Source: Citrobacter freundii (lineage in GTDB: Bacteria; Pseudomonadota; Gammaproteobacteria; Enterobacterales; Enterobacteriaceae). From it: a stretch of DNA of 64,000 bases. This document shows, piece by piece, positions 33,725 through 46,810 of the stretch. The stretch lies in the NCBI RefSeq assembly GCF_011077955.1, contig NZ_JAALBX010000005.1:124001-188000 (forward strand), read 5' to 3'. Position 1 is the first letter of the stretch, and the number at the start of each line of letters is the position of its first letter. The notes beneath the pieces are model-generated. The model did not search any database. It was not told where the DNA came from and saw only the letters and a program-made list of their open reading frames with translations. The translations under genes and the position numbers were made by a program.

Positions 33725-34666
33725 ATGATGGAAAATTATAAACATAAAACGGTGCTGCTCGACGAGGCCGTTGATGGCCTGAATATTCGTCCTGATGGCA
33801 TCTATATTGATGGCACTTTTGGTCGTGGTGGCCACTCGCGTTTAATTTTATCTCAGCTTGGCCCGCAAGGCCGACTGATCGCAATCGATCGCGATCCACA
33901 AGCGATCGAAGCGGCTAAGGCGATTGACGATCCACGCTTTTCCATCGTTCATGGCCCATTTTCCGCGTTGGCGGACTATGTAGGCGAGCGCGATCTTCAA
34001 GGGAAGATCGATGGCATTCTTCTGGATCTCGGCGTTTCTTCACCGCAACTTGACGACGCAGAGCGCGGTTTTTCCTTTATGCGCGACGGGCCGTTAGATA
34101 TGCGCATGGATCCGACTCGCGGGCAATCTGCCGCACAATGGCTGCTTAGCGCCGAAGAGAGTGACATCGTTTGGGTGCTGAAAACCTATGGCGAAGAGCG
34201 GTTTGCTAAACGTATCGCGCGCGCCATTGTTGAACGCAATCGCGAGCAGCCCATGACCCGTACTAAAGAACTCGCGGAAGTGGTTGCCGCAGCGACCCCC
34301 GTGAAAGACAAATTTAAACACCCGGCGACCCGTACCTTTCAGGCGGTGCGCATTTGGGTAAATAGTGAACTCGATGAGATTGAGCTGGCGCTAAAAGGCT
34401 CGCTTGATGCACTGGCCCCGGGAGGGCGACTTTCTGTTATCAGTTTCCATTCGCTGGAGGATCGCCTGGTCAAACGCTTTATGCGCGAGCAAAGCCGTGG
34501 CCCTCAGGTTCCTGCCGGGATCCCGATGACAGAAGCGCAACTCAATAAATTGGGCGGTCGTCAATTACGGACATTAGGCAAGTTGATGCCGGGCGAAGAA
34601 GAAGTGGCGGAAAATCCACGAGCCCGTAGTTCAGTGCTGCGAATAGCAGAAAGGACGAACGCATGA
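33725..34666 (+). CDS. rsmH: 16S rRNA m4C1402 methyltransferase RsmH (MraW)
   Basis: RsmH N4-methylates C1402 in the ribosomal P site. It has 313 residues as in E. coli. The AdoMet-binding motif [10 protein letters not shown] is near 34-43, [13 protein letters not shown] follows near 98-110, and [19 protein letters not shown] near 235. Its end overlaps ftsL by 4 bp. Confidence 0.97.
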   Translation: MMENYKHKTVLLDEAVDGLNIRPDGIYIDGTFGRGGHSRLILSQLGPQGRLIAIDRDPQAIEAAKAIDDPRFSIVHGPFSALADYVGERDLQGKIDGILLDLGVSSPQLDDAERGFSFMRDGPLDMRMDPTRGQSAAQWLLSAEESDIVWVLKTYGEERFAKRIARAIVERNREQPMTRTKELAEVVAAATPVKDKFKHPATRTFQAVRIWVNSELDEIELALKGSLDALAPGGRLSVISFHSLEDRLVKRFMREQSRGPQVPAGIPMTEAQLNKLGGRQLRTLGKLMPGEEEVAENPRARSSVLRIAERTNA

Positions 34667-35028
34667 TAGGCAGAGTGACGGAGGCCCTGAGCAAAGTTAC
34701 CGGAACGTTAGGAAGCAACGAACGCCATGCATTGCCTGGCGTTATCGGCGGCGATCTGTTGCGTCATGGGAAACTGCCACTCTGCTTGTTCATTATCATT
34801 ATCATCACGGCGATTTCTGTCGTGACCACTGCTCACCACACCCGTTTATTGACGGCGCAGCGTGAGCAATTAGTACTGGAACGTGATGCGTTGGAAATTG
34901 AATGGCGCAACCTGATCCTTGAAGAAAATGCACTCGGCGACCACAGCCGGGTAGAGCGGATCGCTACCGAGAAGCTGCAATTGCAGCACGTCGATCCATC
35001 CCAGGAAAATATCGTGGTTCAGAAATAA
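34663..35028 (+). CDS. ftsL: Cell division protein FtsL
   Basis: FtsL is a bitopic divisome protein that forms a complex with FtsB and FtsQ and helps activate FtsWI. It has 121 residues, same as E. coli: a short cytoplasmic tail, one transmembrane helix at about 37-57 ([20 protein letters not shown]), then a periplasmic coiled coil ([19 protein letters not shown]). ATG overlaps the rsmH stop. Confidence 0.96.
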   Translation: MIGRVTEALSKVTGTLGSNERHALPGVIGGDLLRHGKLPLCLFIIIIITAISVVTTAHHTRLLTAQREQLVLERDALEIEWRNLILEENALGDHSRVERIATEKLQLQHVDPSQENIVVQK

Positions 35029-35043
35029 GGATTTAGAGCAGGC

Positions 35044-36810
35044 ATGAGAGCAGCGGCAAAAACGCTTAAACCGAAACGCCAGGAAGAACAAGCCAACTTT
35101 ATCAGTTGGCGTTTTGCGTTGCTCTGCGGGTGTATTTTTTTAGCGCTGGCATTACTGCTGGCGCGGGTAGCCTGGCTACAGATTATTGCGCCCGATATGC
35201 TGGTGCGTCAGGGTGACATGCGTTCGTTGCGTGTCCAGGAAGTCGCGACATCGCGTGGCCTGATTACTGACCGCTCCGGTCGACCTTTAGCGGTCAGCGT
35301 CCCGGTAAGAGCCGTGTGGGCCGATCCCAAAGAATTGCACGATGCGGGGGGAATCACCCTAGATAACCGCTGGAAAGCGCTATCAGATGCCTTGAAGCTG
35401 CCGCTCGACCAACTGTCTTCACGCATTAACGCCAATCCGAAGGGGCGCTTTATCTACCTTGCACGTCAGGTCAATCCTGATATCGGCGACTACATCAAAA
35501 AACTCAAATTACCCGGGATTCATCTTCGTGATGAATCTCGTCGTTATTATCCTTCCGGCGAAGTGACCGCTCACCTCATCGGCTTCACGAACGTGGATAG
35601 TCAGGGTATTGAAGGCGTTGAGAAAAGCTTTGATAAATGGCTCACGGGCCAGCCTGGCGAGCGCATTGTGCGTAAAGACCGTTATGGGCGAGTAATTGAA
35701 GACATCTCTTCTACCGACAGCCAGGCGGCGCACAACCTGGCGCTCAGTATTGATGAACGTTTGCAGGCGTTGGTATATCGCGAACTGAACAATGCGGTGG
35801 CGTTTAACAAAGCCGAATCGGGCAGTGCCGTGTTGGTGGACGTGAACACGGGTGAAGTACTGGCGATGGCGAACAGCCCCTCCTATAACCCGAACAATAT
35901 CTCGGGAACGCCGAAAGACATTATGCGTAACCGCACCATCACCGACGTTTTCGAGCCGGGTTCAACGGTGAAACCGATGGTGGTGATGACCGCGCTGCAA
36001 CGTGGCGTCGTTAACGAAAATACCGTTCTGAATACCGTTCCGTACCGCATCAATGGTCATGAGATCAAAGACGTGGCGCGCTACAGCGAATTAACCCTGA
36101 CCGGGGTGTTACAGAAGTCGAGTAACGTCGGTGTTTCAAAGCTGGCGTTAGCGATGCCGTCCTCAGCGTTAGTAGATACTTACTCACGTTTTGGACTGGG
36201 GAAAGCGACCAATTTGGGGTTGGTCGGAGAACGCAGTGGCTTATATCCTCAAAAACAACGGTGGTCTGACATAGAGAGGGCCACCTTCTCTTTCGGCTAC
36301 GGGCTAATGGTAACGCCGTTACAGTTAGCGCGAGTCTACGCAACGATTGGCAGTTATGGCGTATATCGCCCGCTGTCGATCACCAAAGTCGATCCGCCGG
36401 TTCCCGGCGAGCGCATATTCAGTGAATCCGTAGTACGTACCGTAGTGCACATGATGGAAAGCGTGGCGCTGCCCGGCGGCGGCGGCGTAAAAGCGGCAAT
36501 CAAAGGTTATCGCATCGCCATCAAGACCGGTACGGCGAAAAAAGTAGGCCCGGACGGGCGCTATATCAATAAATATATTGCTTACACCGCGGGCGTCGCG
36601 CCAGCGAGCCATCCGCGTTTTGCGCTGGTGGTGGTCATTAACGACCCGCAGGCAGGTAAATATTACGGTGGTGCCGTTTCTGCACCGGTGTTCGGAGCCA
36701 TTATGGGCGGCGTATTACGCACCATGAATATCGAACCAGATGCCCTGGCGACGGGCGAAAAAAGTGAATTTGTAATTAATCAAGCAGAGGAAAAAGGTGG
36801 CAGATCGTAA
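35044..36810 (+). CDS. ftsI: Division-specific peptidoglycan transpeptidase FtsI (PBP3)
   Basis: FtsI is the septal class B penicillin-binding protein. It has 588 residues, same as E. coli: a transmembrane helix at about 22-40, a pedestal domain with [15 protein letters not shown], and a transpeptidase domain with the active-site Ser307 in STVK (direct count), SSN near 359 and KTGT near 494. The last residues (about 578-588) form the cleavable C-terminal tail. It overlaps murE by 14 bp. Confidence 0.98.
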   Translation: MRAAAKTLKPKRQEEQANFISWRFALLCGCIFLALALLLARVAWLQIIAPDMLVRQGDMRSLRVQEVATSRGLITDRSGRPLAVSVPVRAVWADPKELHDAGGITLDNRWKALSDALKLPLDQLSSRINANPKGRFIYLARQVNPDIGDYIKKLKLPGIHLRDESRRYYPSGEVTAHLIGFTNVDSQGIEGVEKSFDKWLTGQPGERIVRKDRYGRVIEDISSTDSQAAHNLALSIDERLQALVYRELNNAVAFNKAESGSAVLVDVNTGEVLAMANSPSYNPNNISGTPKDIMRNRTITDVFEPGSTVKPMVVMTALQRGVVNENTVLNTVPYRINGHEIKDVARYSELTLTGVLQKSSNVGVSKLALAMPSSALVDTYSRFGLGKATNLGLVGERSGLYPQKQRWSDIERATFSFGYGLMVTPLQLARVYATIGSYGVYRPLSITKVDPPVPGERIFSESVVRTVVHMMESVALPGGGGVKAAIKGYRIAIKTGTAKKVGPDGRYINKYIAYTAGVAPASHPRFALVVVINDPQAGKYYGGAVSAPVFGAIMGGVLRTMNIEPDALATGEKSEFVINQAEEKGGRS

Positions 36811-38284
36811 TTTGCGCGACCTTCTCGCGCCGTGGGTAACGGGTTTGCCTGCGCGCGCGCTACGAGACATGACGCTCGACAGCCGTGTGGCTGCCGCAGG
36901 CGATCTCTTTGTGGCAGTGGTCGGTCATCAGGCGGACGGGCGTCGATTTATCCCGCAGGCGATAGCGCAAGGTGTAGCTGCCATTGTGGCGGAAGCGAAA
37001 GGTGAAGCCACTGACGGTGAAGTCCGTGAAATTCATGGCGTCCCGGTTATCTTTCTTGAACAGTTAAACGAGCGTCTTTCCGCACTGGCGGGCCGTTTTT
37101 ACCACGAGCCGAGCCAACGGTTGCGCCTGGTGGGCGTGACGGGCACCAACGGAAAAACCACCACGACGCAATTACTGGCGCAGTGGACGCAACTGTGCGG
37201 TGAAACCAGCGCCGTAATGGGCACCGTCGGCAACGGTCTGCTTGGTAAGGTGAGTCCGACCGAAAATACCACCGGTTCGGCAGTAGATGTACAGCAAGTC
37301 TTAGGTGGCCTGGCAGATCAGGGCGCAACCTTCGCTGCGATGGAGGTTTCCTCGCATGGCTTGGTGCAACATCGCGTCGCCGCGCTGCAATTCGCCGCCT
37401 CGGTGTTCACTAATTTAAGCCGCGATCATCTGGATTATCATGGTGATATGGAGAGTTACGAAGCGGCTAAGTGGCAGTTATTTTCCTCTCATCAGTATGG
37501 TCTTGCGATTATTAACGCGGATGATGAAGTGGGGCGTCGCTGGCTGGCTAAGCTTCCTGACGCCGTTGCGGTATCGATGGAAGGCAACATCAACCCTGCC
37601 TGCCGTGGCCGCTGGCTGAGTGCCAACGATGTGCATTACCACGACAGCGGCGCGACCATCCGTTTTGAATCCTCCTGGGGCAATGGCGAGATAGAAAGCC
37701 GGCTGATGGGGGCCTTTAACGTCAGTAATTTATTGCTGGCGTTGGGAACCTTGCTGGCGCTTGGTTATCCGCTTGCCGCATTGCTGGAAACGGCAGGCCG
37801 CTTGCAACCGGTGTGTGGCCGTATGGAAGTGTTCAGCGCGCCAGGCAAACCGACCGTTGTGGTGGATTATGCCCACACCCCGGATGCGCTGGAAAAAGCG
37901 CTGGAAGCGGCTCGCTTGCATTGTGCCGGCAAACTGTGGTGCGTCTTTGGCTGCGGTGGCGATCGCGATAAAGGAAAACGTCCGCTCATGGGGGCGATTG
38001 CCGAGCAGTTCGCTGATGTCGTTATCGTTACCGACGACAACCCGCGTACGGAAGATCCAAAAGCGATTATCACCGACATTCTGGCGGGCATGATGGATGC
38101 AGGCCGCGCGCGCGCCGTTGAAGGCCGTGCAGAAGCGGTTACCAACGCGATTATGCAGGCTAAAGAAAACGACGTGGTGCTGGTAGCTGGCAAAGGTCAC
38201 GAAGATTATCAAATCGTCGGCACGCGGCGTCTGGACTATTCAGATCGGGTGACTGCGGCACGTTTACTGGGAGTTGTCGCATGA
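36797..38284 (+). CDS. murE: UDP-MurNAc-tripeptide synthetase (meso-diaminopimelate adding)
   Basis: MurE adds meso-DAP to UDP-MurNAc-L-Ala-D-Glu. It has 495 residues as in E. coli. The Mur-ligase ATP loop is [15 protein letters not shown] (about 111-125), and the DNPR motif (DDNPRTEDP, near 413-421) specifies meso-DAP rather than lysine. GTG start at 36797, inside the ftsI end, preceded by AGAGGAAAAA. Its stop overlaps murF by 4 bp. Confidence 0.97.
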   Translation: MADRNLRDLLAPWVTGLPARALRDMTLDSRVAAAGDLFVAVVGHQADGRRFIPQAIAQGVAAIVAEAKGEATDGEVREIHGVPVIFLEQLNERLSALAGRFYHEPSQRLRLVGVTGTNGKTTTTQLLAQWTQLCGETSAVMGTVGNGLLGKVSPTENTTGSAVDVQQVLGGLADQGATFAAMEVSSHGLVQHRVAALQFAASVFTNLSRDHLDYHGDMESYEAAKWQLFSSHQYGLAIINADDEVGRRWLAKLPDAVAVSMEGNINPACRGRWLSANDVHYHDSGATIRFESSWGNGEIESRLMGAFNVSNLLLALGTLLALGYPLAALLETAGRLQPVCGRMEVFSAPGKPTVVVDYAHTPDALEKALEAARLHCAGKLWCVFGCGGDRDKGKRPLMGAIAEQFADVVIVTDDNPRTEDPKAIITDILAGMMDAGRARAVEGRAEAVTNAIMQAKENDVVLVAGKGHEDYQIVGTRRLDYSDRVTAARLLGVVA

Positions 38285-39639
38285 TCCCGGTTTCTTTAAA
38301 ACAGCTCGCGACGCTTTTGGGCGGCGAGTTACGCGGCGGCGATCTGACTATCGACGCGGTGACGACGGATACCCGCAAATTAACAGCGGGTTGCCTGTTT
38401 GTGGCGCTTAAAGGCGAGCGCTTTGATGCGCACGATTTTGTGCAAACCGCCCAGCAAGGCGGCGCGGGGGCGTTGCTGGTCAGCCGCCCGGTAGATGTGG
38501 CGCTGCCGCAAATTATCGTCAGCGATACGCGCCTTGCGTTTGGCGAGCTGGGCGCATGGGTTCGCTCGCAAGTCCCGACACGCATCGTGGCGTTAACCGG
38601 TTCTTCGGGCAAAACCTCCGTCAAAGAGATGACCGCATCCATTCTCAGCGAGTGTGGGAATACGCTTTTTACGGCGGGTAACCTAAACAATGACATCGGC
38701 GTGCCGATGACATTGCTTCGCCTTACGCCGGAACATCAATATGCGGTGATTGAACTTGGCGCTAACCATCAGGGCGAAATCGCCTGGACGGTAAGCCTGA
38801 CACGTCCTGAAGCGGCGCTGGTAAACAACCTGGCCGCTGCGCATCTGGAAGGGTTTGGATCGCTTGCGGGTGTGGCGAAAGCGAAAGGCGAGATTTTCTC
38901 TGGCCTGACGCCAGACGGTATCGCGATTATGAATGCGGATAATAACGACTGGCTTAACTGGCAGAACGTGATTGGCGATCGCAAAGTGTGGCGTTTTTCA
39001 CCGAATGCTGCCGCAAGCGATTTCAGCGCGACCAATGTGCACGTCACAAGCCACGGTACTGAACTGACAATAGTCACGCCAACCGGGAATGTTGATGTTC
39101 TGCTGCCTTTACCTGGCCGCCACAATATCGCGAATGCGCTGGCAGCGAGCGCACTTTCTATGGCCGTTGGCGCAAGCCATGACGCCATTAAAGCGGGTCT
39201 TGCGAAACTGAAAGCCGTACCGGGCCGCCTGTATCCGATCCGGCTGACGGAAACTCAGCTGCTGCTGGATGACAGCTATAACGCCAATGTGGGCTCGATG
39301 ACGGCAGCCGCGCAGGTACTGAGCGAAATGCCGGGCTACCGGGTGATGGTGGTGGGCGATATGGCCGAGCTCGGCGATGAATCCGAAGCATGCCATCGCG
39401 AGGTGGGCGAAGCCGCGAAAGCCGCCGGTATCGATAAAGTATTAAGCGTGGGTAAAGCCAGCGAAATTTTGAGCACGGCGAGTGGCGCAGGCGAACATTA
39501 TCAGGATAAAAAAGCCGTTATCGAACGCCTTAACGCGTTACGTGCGGAACATACCATTATGACTATTTTAGTGAAGGGTTCACGCAGCTCCGCCATGGAA
39601 GAGGTGGTTCGCGCATTACAGGAGAACGCGACATGTTAG
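38281..39639 (+). CDS. murF: UDP-MurNAc-tripeptide:D-Ala-D-Ala ligase
   Basis: MurF adds the D-Ala-D-Ala dipeptide. It has 452 residues, same as E. coli. The ATP loop is [11 protein letters not shown] (about 107-117); LGANHQGEI and [12 protein letters not shown] are conserved MurF motifs. ATGA overlap with murE, and a 7-bp overlap with mraY downstream. Confidence 0.97.
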   Translation: MIPVSLKQLATLLGGELRGGDLTIDAVTTDTRKLTAGCLFVALKGERFDAHDFVQTAQQGGAGALLVSRPVDVALPQIIVSDTRLAFGELGAWVRSQVPTRIVALTGSSGKTSVKEMTASILSECGNTLFTAGNLNNDIGVPMTLLRLTPEHQYAVIELGANHQGEIAWTVSLTRPEAALVNNLAAAHLEGFGSLAGVAKAKGEIFSGLTPDGIAIMNADNNDWLNWQNVIGDRKVWRFSPNAAASDFSATNVHVTSHGTELTIVTPTGNVDVLLPLPGRHNIANALAASALSMAVGASHDAIKAGLAKLKAVPGRLYPIRLTETQLLLDDSYNANVGSMTAAAQVLSEMPGYRVMVVGDMAELGDESEACHREVGEAAKAAGIDKVLSVGKASEILSTASGAGEHYQDKKAVIERLNALRAEHTIMTILVKGSRSSAMEEVVRALQENATC

Positions 39640-40715
39640 TTTGGCTGGCCGAGCATTTGGTCAAATATTATTCCGGCTTCAACGTCTTTTCCTATTTGAC
39701 GTTTCGCGCCATCGTCAGCCTGCTGACCGCCCTGTTTATCTCATTGTGGATGGGGCCGCGCATGATTGCGCATTTGCAAAAACTGTCTTTCGGTCAAGTT
39801 GTGCGTAACGACGGTCCGGAGTCGCATTTCAGCAAACGCGGCACACCGACCATGGGCGGGATTATGATCCTGACCTCTATCGTGATTTCCGTTCTGCTGT
39901 GGGCCTATCCGTCCAATCCTTACGTCTGGTGCGTGCTGTTTGTGCTGGTGGGATATGGGGCCGTAGGGTTTGTAGATGATTATCGCAAAGTGGTGCGTAA
40001 AGACACCAAAGGCCTGATTGCGCGCTGGAAATACTTCTGGATGTCGTTAATCGCGCTGGTTGTGGCGTTTGCGCTGTATTTAGCGGGTAAAGACACGCCG
40101 GCGACCGAGCTTGTGGTGCCGTTCTTTAAAGACGTGATGCCGCAACTGGGCATTTTTTATGTCATTTTGGCCTATTTCGTGATTGTCGGCACCGGTAATG
40201 CGGTCAACCTGACAGACGGTCTGGATGGCCTCGCTATCATGCCAACGGTGTTTGTCGCAGCGGGTTTCGCGCTGGTAGCGTGGGCGACCGGTAACATGAA
40301 CTTTGCAAGCTATCTTCACATTCCTTACTTACGGCACGCAGGGGAGCTTGTGATTGTCTGCACGGCGATAGTCGGCGCAGGGCTTGGATTTCTGTGGTTC
40401 AACACCTATCCGGCGCAGGTCTTTATGGGCGATGTTGGCTCCCTGGCGCTGGGCGGCGCGCTGGGCATTATCGCGGTGCTGCTGCGCCAGGAATTCCTGT
40501 TAGTGATTATGGGCGGTGTTTTTGTCGTCGAAACCCTGTCGGTAATTTTGCAGGTGGGATCGTTCAAGCTGCGCGGACAACGTATTTTCCGCATGGCGCC
40601 GATTCACCACCACTATGAGCTGAAAGGCTGGCCGGAGCCGCGCGTTATCGTGCGCTTCTGGATTATTTCGCTGATGCTGGTGCTGATTGGCCTGGCGACG
40701 CTGAAGGTACGTTAA
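39633..40715 (+). CDS. mraY: Phospho-MurNAc-pentapeptide transferase MraY
   Basis: MraY makes lipid I on undecaprenyl phosphate at the inner membrane. It has 360 residues, same as E. coli, with ten hydrophobic helices. Catalytic motifs are present: VDDYRKV (about 114-120), [16 protein letters not shown] (about 190-205) and the C-terminal [13 protein letters not shown]. Confidence 0.97.
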   Translation: MLVWLAEHLVKYYSGFNVFSYLTFRAIVSLLTALFISLWMGPRMIAHLQKLSFGQVVRNDGPESHFSKRGTPTMGGIMILTSIVISVLLWAYPSNPYVWCVLFVLVGYGAVGFVDDYRKVVRKDTKGLIARWKYFWMSLIALVVAFALYLAGKDTPATELVVPFFKDVMPQLGIFYVILAYFVIVGTGNAVNLTDGLDGLAIMPTVFVAAGFALVAWATGNMNFASYLHIPYLRHAGELVIVCTAIVGAGLGFLWFNTYPAQVFMGDVGSLALGGALGIIAVLLRQEFLLVIMGGVFVVETLSVILQVGSFKLRGQRIFRMAPIHHHYELKGWPEPRVIVRFWIISLMLVLIGLATLKVR

Positions 40716-40717
40716 TC

Positions 40718-42034
40718 ATGGCAGATTATCAGGATAAGAAAGTCGTCATCATTGGTCTTGGGTTAACCGGGCTTTCCTGCGTGGACTTTTTCCTGGCGCG
40801 CGGCGTAACGCCGCGCGTGATGGATACACGGCAAGCGCCGCCGGGCCTTGATAATCTCCCTGAAACCATTGAACGCCATTTAGGATCGCTTAACGACGTC
40901 TGGCTACTGGAAGCGGATTTAATTATCGCAAGTCCGGGTATGGCATTGGCGCATCCTTCACTGAGCGCGGCGGCGGACGCAGGTGTAGAAATCATCGGCG
41001 ATATCGAACTGTTTTGTCGCGAAGCGCAAGCGCCCATCGTCGCCATTACTGGCTCAAACGGTAAAAGCACGGTCACGACGCTGGTCGGTGAAATGGCGAA
41101 AGCGGCAGGCGTAAGCGTGGGCGTGGGCGGCAATATTGGCCTCCCGGCGCTGATGCTCCTCGACCCTGAAAAAGAGTTGTATGTCCTGGAGCTTTCGAGC
41201 TTCCAGCTGGAAACCACCTACAGTCTGCACGCCAAAGCGGCGACGGTGCTCAACGTTACGGAAGATCATATGGATCGCTACCCGTTCGGGCTTCAGCAGT
41301 ACCGTGCCGCCAAACTGAAAATCTATGAAAACGCGCAAGTGTGCGTGGTGAATGCCGACGATGCGTTGACCATGCCGGTGCGTGGCGCGGATGAACGCTG
41401 CGTGAGCTTTGGCATCGACGTCGGGGATTACCACCTGAATCACCAGCAGGGCGATACCTGGCTGCGGGTGAAAGGGGAGAAGGTTCTCAACGCCAAAGAG
41501 ATGAAAATCGTTGGCCGTCATAACTATACCAATGCGCTGGCTGCGCTGGCACTCGCGGATGCCGTTGGCCTGCCGCGTTCAAGCAGCCTGCAAGCGCTGA
41601 CCACCTTTACCGGTCTGGCGCACCGCTTTCAGCTCGCTTACAACCATAACGGCGTGCGTTGGATTAACGATTCCAAAGCCACCAACGTTGGCAGTACCGA
41701 GGCGGCGCTTAACGGTTTACAAGTTGACGGTACGTTGCATCTGCTACTGGGCGGCGATGGAAAATCCGCCGATTTCTCACCGCTTACCCGGTATTTGCAA
41801 GGCGATAACATTCACCTCTACTGCTTTGGCCGTGATGGTGCGGAACTTGCGGCGCTGCGTCCTGATGCGGCAACCCAGACCAACACCATGGAAGAGGCGA
41901 TGCGTATGATTGCCGGGAAAGTCCAGCCTGGGGATATGGTGCTGCTTTCGCCTGCCTGCGCCAGCCTCGATCAGTTTAAAAACTTTGAACAACGCGGCGA
42001 TGTGTTTACCCGTCTCGCGAAGGAGTTAGGCTGA
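40718..42034 (+). CDS. murD: UDP-MurNAc-L-Ala:D-Glu ligase
   Basis: MurD adds D-glutamate. It has 438 residues, same as E. coli. The N-terminal UDP-binding fold has [15 protein letters not shown], the ATP loop is [15 protein letters not shown] (about 111-125), and [15 protein letters not shown] lies near 320-334. It begins 2 bp after mraY and overlaps ftsW by one base. Confidence 0.97.
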   Translation: MADYQDKKVVIIGLGLTGLSCVDFFLARGVTPRVMDTRQAPPGLDNLPETIERHLGSLNDVWLLEADLIIASPGMALAHPSLSAAADAGVEIIGDIELFCREAQAPIVAITGSNGKSTVTTLVGEMAKAAGVSVGVGGNIGLPALMLLDPEKELYVLELSSFQLETTYSLHAKAATVLNVTEDHMDRYPFGLQQYRAAKLKIYENAQVCVVNADDALTMPVRGADERCVSFGIDVGDYHLNHQQGDTWLRVKGEKVLNAKEMKIVGRHNYTNALAALALADAVGLPRSSSLQALTTFTGLAHRFQLAYNHNGVRWINDSKATNVGSTEAALNGLQVDGTLHLLLGGDGKSADFSPLTRYLQGDNIHLYCFGRDGAELAALRPDAATQTNTMEEAMRMIAGKVQPGDMVLLSPACASLDQFKNFEQRGDVFTRLAKELG

Positions 42035-43287
42035 TGCGGTTGTCTCTTCCTCGCCCACGCATGCCCCGCGTACCACGCCTTCCGGGATTTGGCATCCTGG
42101 CATGGCTGTTCGTGGCGCTGAAAGGCTGGGTGATGGGGTCGCGGGATAAAGACGCCAACAGTCTTGTAATGTATGACCGTACGCTGTTGTGGCTGACGTT
42201 GGGCCTGGCGGCGGTTGGTTTCATTATGGTGACCTCAGCGTCCATGCCGGTTGGACAACGGCTTGCAGATGATCCGTTCCTGTTCGCCAAGCGTGACGCT
42301 ATCTATATCCTGCTGGCGTTTATGCTGGCGTTGGTGACGCTACGGATGCCGATGGAGGTCTGGCAACGCTATAGCGCCGCCTTGTTAATCGCCTCCATTG
42401 TGATGCTGCTGATTGTACTGGTCGTCGGCAGCTCCGTTAACGGCGCATCGCGCTGGATTGCGCTCGGGCCGTTGCGTATTCAGCCTGCTGAGTTTTCCAA
42501 GCTGTCACTGTTTTGTTATTTGTCGAACTACCTGGTCCGTAAGGTGGATGAAGTCCGCAATAACCTGCGTGGATTCTTAAAACCGATGGGGGTGATTCTG
42601 GTCATGGCGGTGCTTTTGCTCGCTCAGCCGGACCTCGGGACAGTGGTTGTGCTGTTTGTGACTACGCTTGCGATGCTGTTTTTAGCGGGCGCGAAGCTCT
42701 GGCAATTCATCGCTATCATCGGCATGGGTATCTCGGCCGTGGTGCTGCTGATTCTGGCCGAGCCTTACCGTATCCGACGTGTTACCTCGTTCTGGAATCC
42801 GTGGGAAGATCCCTTTGGCAGCGGTTATCAGCTGACGCAATCGCTGATGGCGTTTGGGCGTGGAGAACTCTGGGGGCAGGGCTTAGGGAATTCAGTACAA
42901 AAACTGGAATATTTACCCGAGGCGCATACCGACTTCATCTTCTCGATTATCGGGGAAGAGCTGGGGTATATCGGTGTAGTACTGGCCCTTTTGATGGTAT
43001 TCTTCGTCGCTTTTCGTGCCATGTCGATTGGCCGTCGCGCACTGGAGATAGACCAGCGTTTTTCCGGCTTTTTAGCCTGTTCGATTGGCGTTTGGTTTAG
43101 CTTCCAGGCATTGGTTAACGTCGGGGCTGCGGCAGGCATGCTGCCCACGAAAGGGTTAACGTTGCCGCTTATCAGTTACGGCGGCTCAAGCTTATTGATT
43201 ATGTCGACCGCGATCATGTTACTGCTACGGATTGACTATGAAACGCGTCTGGAAAAGGCGCAGGCGTTTACAAGGAGTGCCCGATGA
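42034..43287 (+). CDS. ftsW: Septal peptidoglycan glycosyltransferase FtsW
   Basis: FtsW is the SEDS polymerase partner of FtsI. It has 417 residues (E. coli 414), the difference being in the N-terminal cytoplasmic [12 protein letters not shown] stretch. Ten transmembrane segments are predicted. Conserved SEDS motifs include the [11 protein letters not shown] helix with its essential Asp, [25 protein letters not shown], and PLISYGGSS. Confidence 0.97.
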   Translation: MRLSLPRPRMPRVPRLPGFGILAWLFVALKGWVMGSRDKDANSLVMYDRTLLWLTLGLAAVGFIMVTSASMPVGQRLADDPFLFAKRDAIYILLAFMLALVTLRMPMEVWQRYSAALLIASIVMLLIVLVVGSSVNGASRWIALGPLRIQPAEFSKLSLFCYLSNYLVRKVDEVRNNLRGFLKPMGVILVMAVLLLAQPDLGTVVVLFVTTLAMLFLAGAKLWQFIAIIGMGISAVVLLILAEPYRIRRVTSFWNPWEDPFGSGYQLTQSLMAFGRGELWGQGLGNSVQKLEYLPEAHTDFIFSIIGEELGYIGVVLALLMVFFVAFRAMSIGRRALEIDQRFSGFLACSIGVWFSFQALVNVGAAAGMLPTKGLTLPLISYGGSSLLIMSTAIMLLLRIDYETRLEKAQAFTRSAR

Positions 43288-44351
43288 GCGGCCAGACGAA
43301 ACGGTTAATAGTGATGGCGGGCGGTACCGGGGGACATGTGTTCCCGGGTTTAGCGGTCGCGCACCATTTAATGGCCCAGGGTTGGCAGGTGCGTTGGCTG
43401 GGAACAGCTGACCGAATGGAAGCGGATTTAGTGCCGCAACACGGCATTGAGATTGATTTTATCCGTATCTCCGGTCTGCGTGGCAAAGGCATTAAAGCAC
43501 TGCTGCTCGCGCCGATGCGCATTTTCAATGCCTGGCGTCAGGCGCGCGCCATCATGAAGCGTTTTCAGCCCGATGTGGTATTAGGCATGGGCGGTTATGT
43601 TTCCGGTCCGGGAGGCCTTGCAGCCTGGTCGCTCGGCATCCCGGTGGTGTTGCATGAGCAGAACGGTATCGCCGGACTGACGAATAAGTGGTTGGCGAAA
43701 ATCGCCCGTAAAGTCATGCAGGCGTTTCCAGGCGCTTTTCCCAATGCCGATGTGGTGGGAAACCCAGTGCGTACCGATGTGCTGGCGCTGCCGGCACCAG
43801 AATTGCGTCTTGCGGGGCGTACAGGGCCGATACGCGTGTTAGTGATAGGCGGCTCACAGGGCGCGCGCATTCTTAACCAGACCATGCCACAAGTGGCCGG
43901 GCGTCTTGGTGAGCGTATTACCCTCTGGCACCAGTGTGGGAAAGGCGCGCTGACTGACGTGCAGCAAGCCTATGCCGCAGCGGGTCAGCCGCAGCATAAG
44001 GTGACGGAATTTATTGATGATATGGCGGCGGCCTATAGCTGGGCCGATGTCGTGGTGTGCCGCTCCGGGGCGTTAACCGTGAGCGAGCTCGCCGCAGCAG
44101 GTCTGCCTGCGCTGTTTGTGCCTTTTCAGCATAAAGATCGCCAGCAGTACTGGAATGCGCTGCCGCTTGAAAAAGCTGGCGCGGCGAAGATTTTTGAACA
44201 GCCGCAATTTACCGTCGACGCCGTTAGTGAAACGCTGGCGGGATGGGACAGGCCAACCTTGTTAACAATGGCTAAGCGAGCCCGTGACGCGGCCATTGTG
44301 GATGCTACTGAACGAGTGGCAAAAGAAGTGTGCGCTGTTACTCAGGCGTAA
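43284..44351 (+). CDS. murG: Lipid II-forming GlcNAc transferase MurG
   Basis: MurG transfers GlcNAc from UDP-GlcNAc to lipid I on the cytoplasmic membrane face. It has 355 residues, same as E. coli. The glycine-rich loops [10 protein letters not shown] (about 13-22), [11 protein letters not shown] (about 102-112) and GGSQGAR (about 191-197) are intact. It overlaps ftsW by 4 bp. Confidence 0.97.
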   Translation: MSGQTKRLIVMAGGTGGHVFPGLAVAHHLMAQGWQVRWLGTADRMEADLVPQHGIEIDFIRISGLRGKGIKALLLAPMRIFNAWRQARAIMKRFQPDVVLGMGGYVSGPGGLAAWSLGIPVVLHEQNGIAGLTNKWLAKIARKVMQAFPGAFPNADVVGNPVRTDVLALPAPELRLAGRTGPIRVLVIGGSQGARILNQTMPQVAGRLGERITLWHQCGKGALTDVQQAYAAAGQPQHKVTEFIDDMAAAYSWADVVVCRSGALTVSELAAAGLPALFVPFQHKDRQQYWNALPLEKAGAAKIFEQPQFTVDAVSETLAGWDRPTLLTMAKRARDAAIVDATERVAKEVCAVTQA

Positions 44352-44420
44352 TTCTTGCGGACAATTTTGATCCGCGTGATTTTAGATGTTAAGGCGTTGA
44401 TGCCAAAAGGCTTTAGAAGA

Positions 44421-45896
44421 ATGAATACACAACAATTGGCGAAACTGCGTTCTATCGTGCCCGAGATGCGTCGCGTTCGGCACATTCATTTTGTCGGCAT
44501 CGGCGGTGCTGGCATGGGCGGTATTGCCGAAGTTTTGGCTAACGAAGGGTATCAGATTAGCGGCTCTGATTTAGCGCCCAACCCGGTAACCCAGCAGTTG
44601 GCTGATTTAGGCGCCACTATTTATTTTAACCATCGCCCGGAAAACGTCAGCGATGCCAGCGTGGTCGTGGTATCCAGCGCAATTTCGGCAGATAACCCGG
44701 AAATCATCGCCGCCCATGAGGCGCGCATTCCGGTGATTCGCCGCGCAGAGATGCTGGCGGAATTAATGCGTTTCCGTCACGGCATTGCGATTGCCGGTAC
44801 ACATGGCAAAACCACCACGACGGCGATGGTTTCCAGCATTTACGCTGAAGCGGGTTTAGATCCGACCTTTGTTAACGGTGGTCTGGTGAAAGCGGCGGGC
44901 GTGCACGCGCGTCTTGGTCACAGCCGTTATTTGATTGCCGAAGCGGATGAGAGTGATGCGTCGTTCCTGCATCTGCAACCGATGGTATCCATCGTGACCA
45001 ATATTGAAGCCGACCACATGGATACCTACCAGGGCGACTTCGAAAACTTAAAGCAGACATTTATTAACTTTCTGCACAACCTGCCGTTTTACGGACGTGC
45101 GGTGATGTGCGTTGACGATCCGGTTATTCGTGAGTTGTTGCCGCGCGTTGGGCGTCAAATTACGACTTACGGCTTTAGCGATGACGCTGACGTACGCGTT
45201 GAGCACTATGTTCAAAAAGGTGCGCAGGGGCATTTCGTCATTGTGCGTCAGGATAAGCCGGATCTGCACGTCACGCTGAATGCGCCAGGCCGTCATAATG
45301 CGCTCAATGCGGCGGCGGCGGTGGCTGTTGCCACAGAAGAAGGCATTGAAGATGACGATATCCTGCGGGCGCTGGAAAACTTCCAGGGAACCGGGCGTCG
45401 TTTCGATTTCCTCGGCGAATTCCCGCTGGCGGCGGTTAATGGAAAAACGGGTACCGCCATGCTGGTGGATGACTACGGTCATCACCCGACGGAAGTGGAT
45501 GCCACCATTAAAGCCGCCCGGGCAGGCTGGCCGGATAAAAATCTGGTTATGATTTTTCAGCCGCACCGTTACACCCGTACTCGCGATCTGTATGACGATT
45601 TTGCCAATGTGCTCTCGCAGGTCGATACGCTTTTGATGCTGGATGTATATTCCGCTGGCGAAGCGGTAATTCCCGGCGCGGACAGCCGTTCGCTTTGCCG
45701 CACTATTCGCGGGCGTGGAAAGGTTGACCCGATTTTAGTTTCTGACCCGAAACAGGTCGCTGAAATGCTGGCACCGGTGTTAACCGGCAATGACCTTATT
45801 CTGGTGCAGGGTGCCGGCAACATCGGCAAGATTGCTCGCCATCTGGCTGAAGTGAAGTTGCAACCGCAAACGCGTGAGGATGAGCAACATGGCTGA
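44421..45896 (+). CDS. murC: UDP-MurNAc:L-Ala ligase
   Basis: MurC starts the stem peptide by adding L-alanine. From the ATG at 44421 ([16 protein letters not shown]) it has 491 residues, the E. coli length. The N-terminal Rossmann motif [18 protein letters not shown], the ATP loop [12 protein letters not shown] (about 122-133) and DDYGHHPTE (about 345-353) are present. The frame is open to 44355, but those 22 residues lack family support. It overlaps ddlB by 8 bp. Confidence 0.97.
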   Translation: MNTQQLAKLRSIVPEMRRVRHIHFVGIGGAGMGGIAEVLANEGYQISGSDLAPNPVTQQLADLGATIYFNHRPENVSDASVVVVSSAISADNPEIIAAHEARIPVIRRAEMLAELMRFRHGIAIAGTHGKTTTTAMVSSIYAEAGLDPTFVNGGLVKAAGVHARLGHSRYLIAEADESDASFLHLQPMVSIVTNIEADHMDTYQGDFENLKQTFINFLHNLPFYGRAVMCVDDPVIRELLPRVGRQITTYGFSDDADVRVEHYVQKGAQGHFVIVRQDKPDLHVTLNAPGRHNALNAAAAVAVATEEGIEDDDILRALENFQGTGRRFDFLGEFPLAAVNGKTGTAMLVDDYGHHPTEVDATIKAARAGWPDKNLVMIFQPHRYTRTRDLYDDFANVLSQVDTLLMLDVYSAGEAVIPGADSRSLCRTIRGRGKVDPILVSDPKQVAEMLAPVLTGNDLILVQGAGNIGKIARHLAEVKLQPQTREDEQHG

Positions 45897-46809
45897 GAAA
45901 ATCGCAGTATTACTCGGCGGTTATTCCGCGGAGCGCGACGTCTCTTTACAATCCGGCGCCGCAGTCCTGAAAGGCTTGCGTGAAGGCGGTATCGACGCGT
46001 ATGCCGTCGACCCGCGAGAAGTGCCGGTCACGACGCTGAAAGAAGAAGGCTTTGATAAAGTTTTTATCGCTCTGCATGGCCGCGGTGGCGAAGACGGTAC
46101 CTTGCAAGGCTTGCTTGAGTTTATGGGGCTGCCTTATACCGGCAGTGGCGTTATGGCCTCCGCCATCACCATGGACAAGCTGCGGACAAAATTGCTCTGG
46201 AAAGGTGCAGGACTGCCGGTAGCGCCCTGGGTGGGTTTAACCCGTAAAGCTTTCGTCGCAGGTCTTGATGATGCGACGCGTCAGGAGATCGCCGCGTTAG
46301 GTTTACCGTTAATCGTTAAACCCAGCCGCGAAGGCTCCAGCGTCGGGATGTCTAAAGTTGAGGCGTCTGAAACGCTGGATGCCGCTCTGGCGTTAGCCTT
46401 TGAGCATGACGATGAAATATTGATTGAGAAGTGGTTGAGCGGACCGGAATTTACGGTCGCTATTTTAGGCGAAGAAATTTTACCGTCGATTCGCATACAA
46501 CCCGCTGGAACCTTCTATGATTATGAAGCGAAGTATCTCTCTGATGACACTCAATATTTCTGCCCGTCAGGCCTTGAGGCCAGTCGCGAGTCCGCATTAA
46601 ACAACCTGGTACTTCAGGCGTGGAACGCTTTAGGTTGCCGGGGATGGGGACGCGTTGACGTCATGCTCGATAGCGATGGCGAATTTTATTTGCTGGAAGT
46701 CAACACGGCGCCTGGCATGACCAGCCATAGTCTTGTGCCAATGGCGGCGCGTCAGGCTGGCCTGAGCTTCTCGCAGTTGGTTGTACGCATACTGGCACTG
46801 GCGGAGTGA
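45889..46809 (+). CDS. ddlB: D-alanine:D-alanine ligase B
   Basis: DdlB makes the D-Ala-D-Ala dipeptide used by MurF. From the ATG at 45889 it has 306 residues, as in E. coli. ATP-grasp fold: N-terminal [47 protein letters not shown], and the metal/substrate site [19 protein letters not shown] near the C-terminus. The ribosome site GTGAGGA lies in murC. ftsQ follows after one base. Confidence 0.97.
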   Translation: MAEKIAVLLGGYSAERDVSLQSGAAVLKGLREGGIDAYAVDPREVPVTTLKEEGFDKVFIALHGRGGEDGTLQGLLEFMGLPYTGSGVMASAITMDKLRTKLLWKGAGLPVAPWVGLTRKAFVAGLDDATRQEIAALGLPLIVKPSREGSSVGMSKVEASETLDAALALAFEHDDEILIEKWLSGPEFTVAILGEEILPSIRIQPAGTFYDYEAKYLSDDTQYFCPSGLEASRESALNNLVLQAWNALGCRGWGRVDVMLDSDGEFYLLEVNTAPGMTSHSLVPMAARQAGLSFSQLVVRILALAE

Positions 46810-46810
46810 T

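Noticed and set aside
44355-44420. Upstream start for MurC in the murG-murC gap
   Set aside because: The added 22 residues have no family counterpart, and the ATG at 44421 gives exactly 491 residues.
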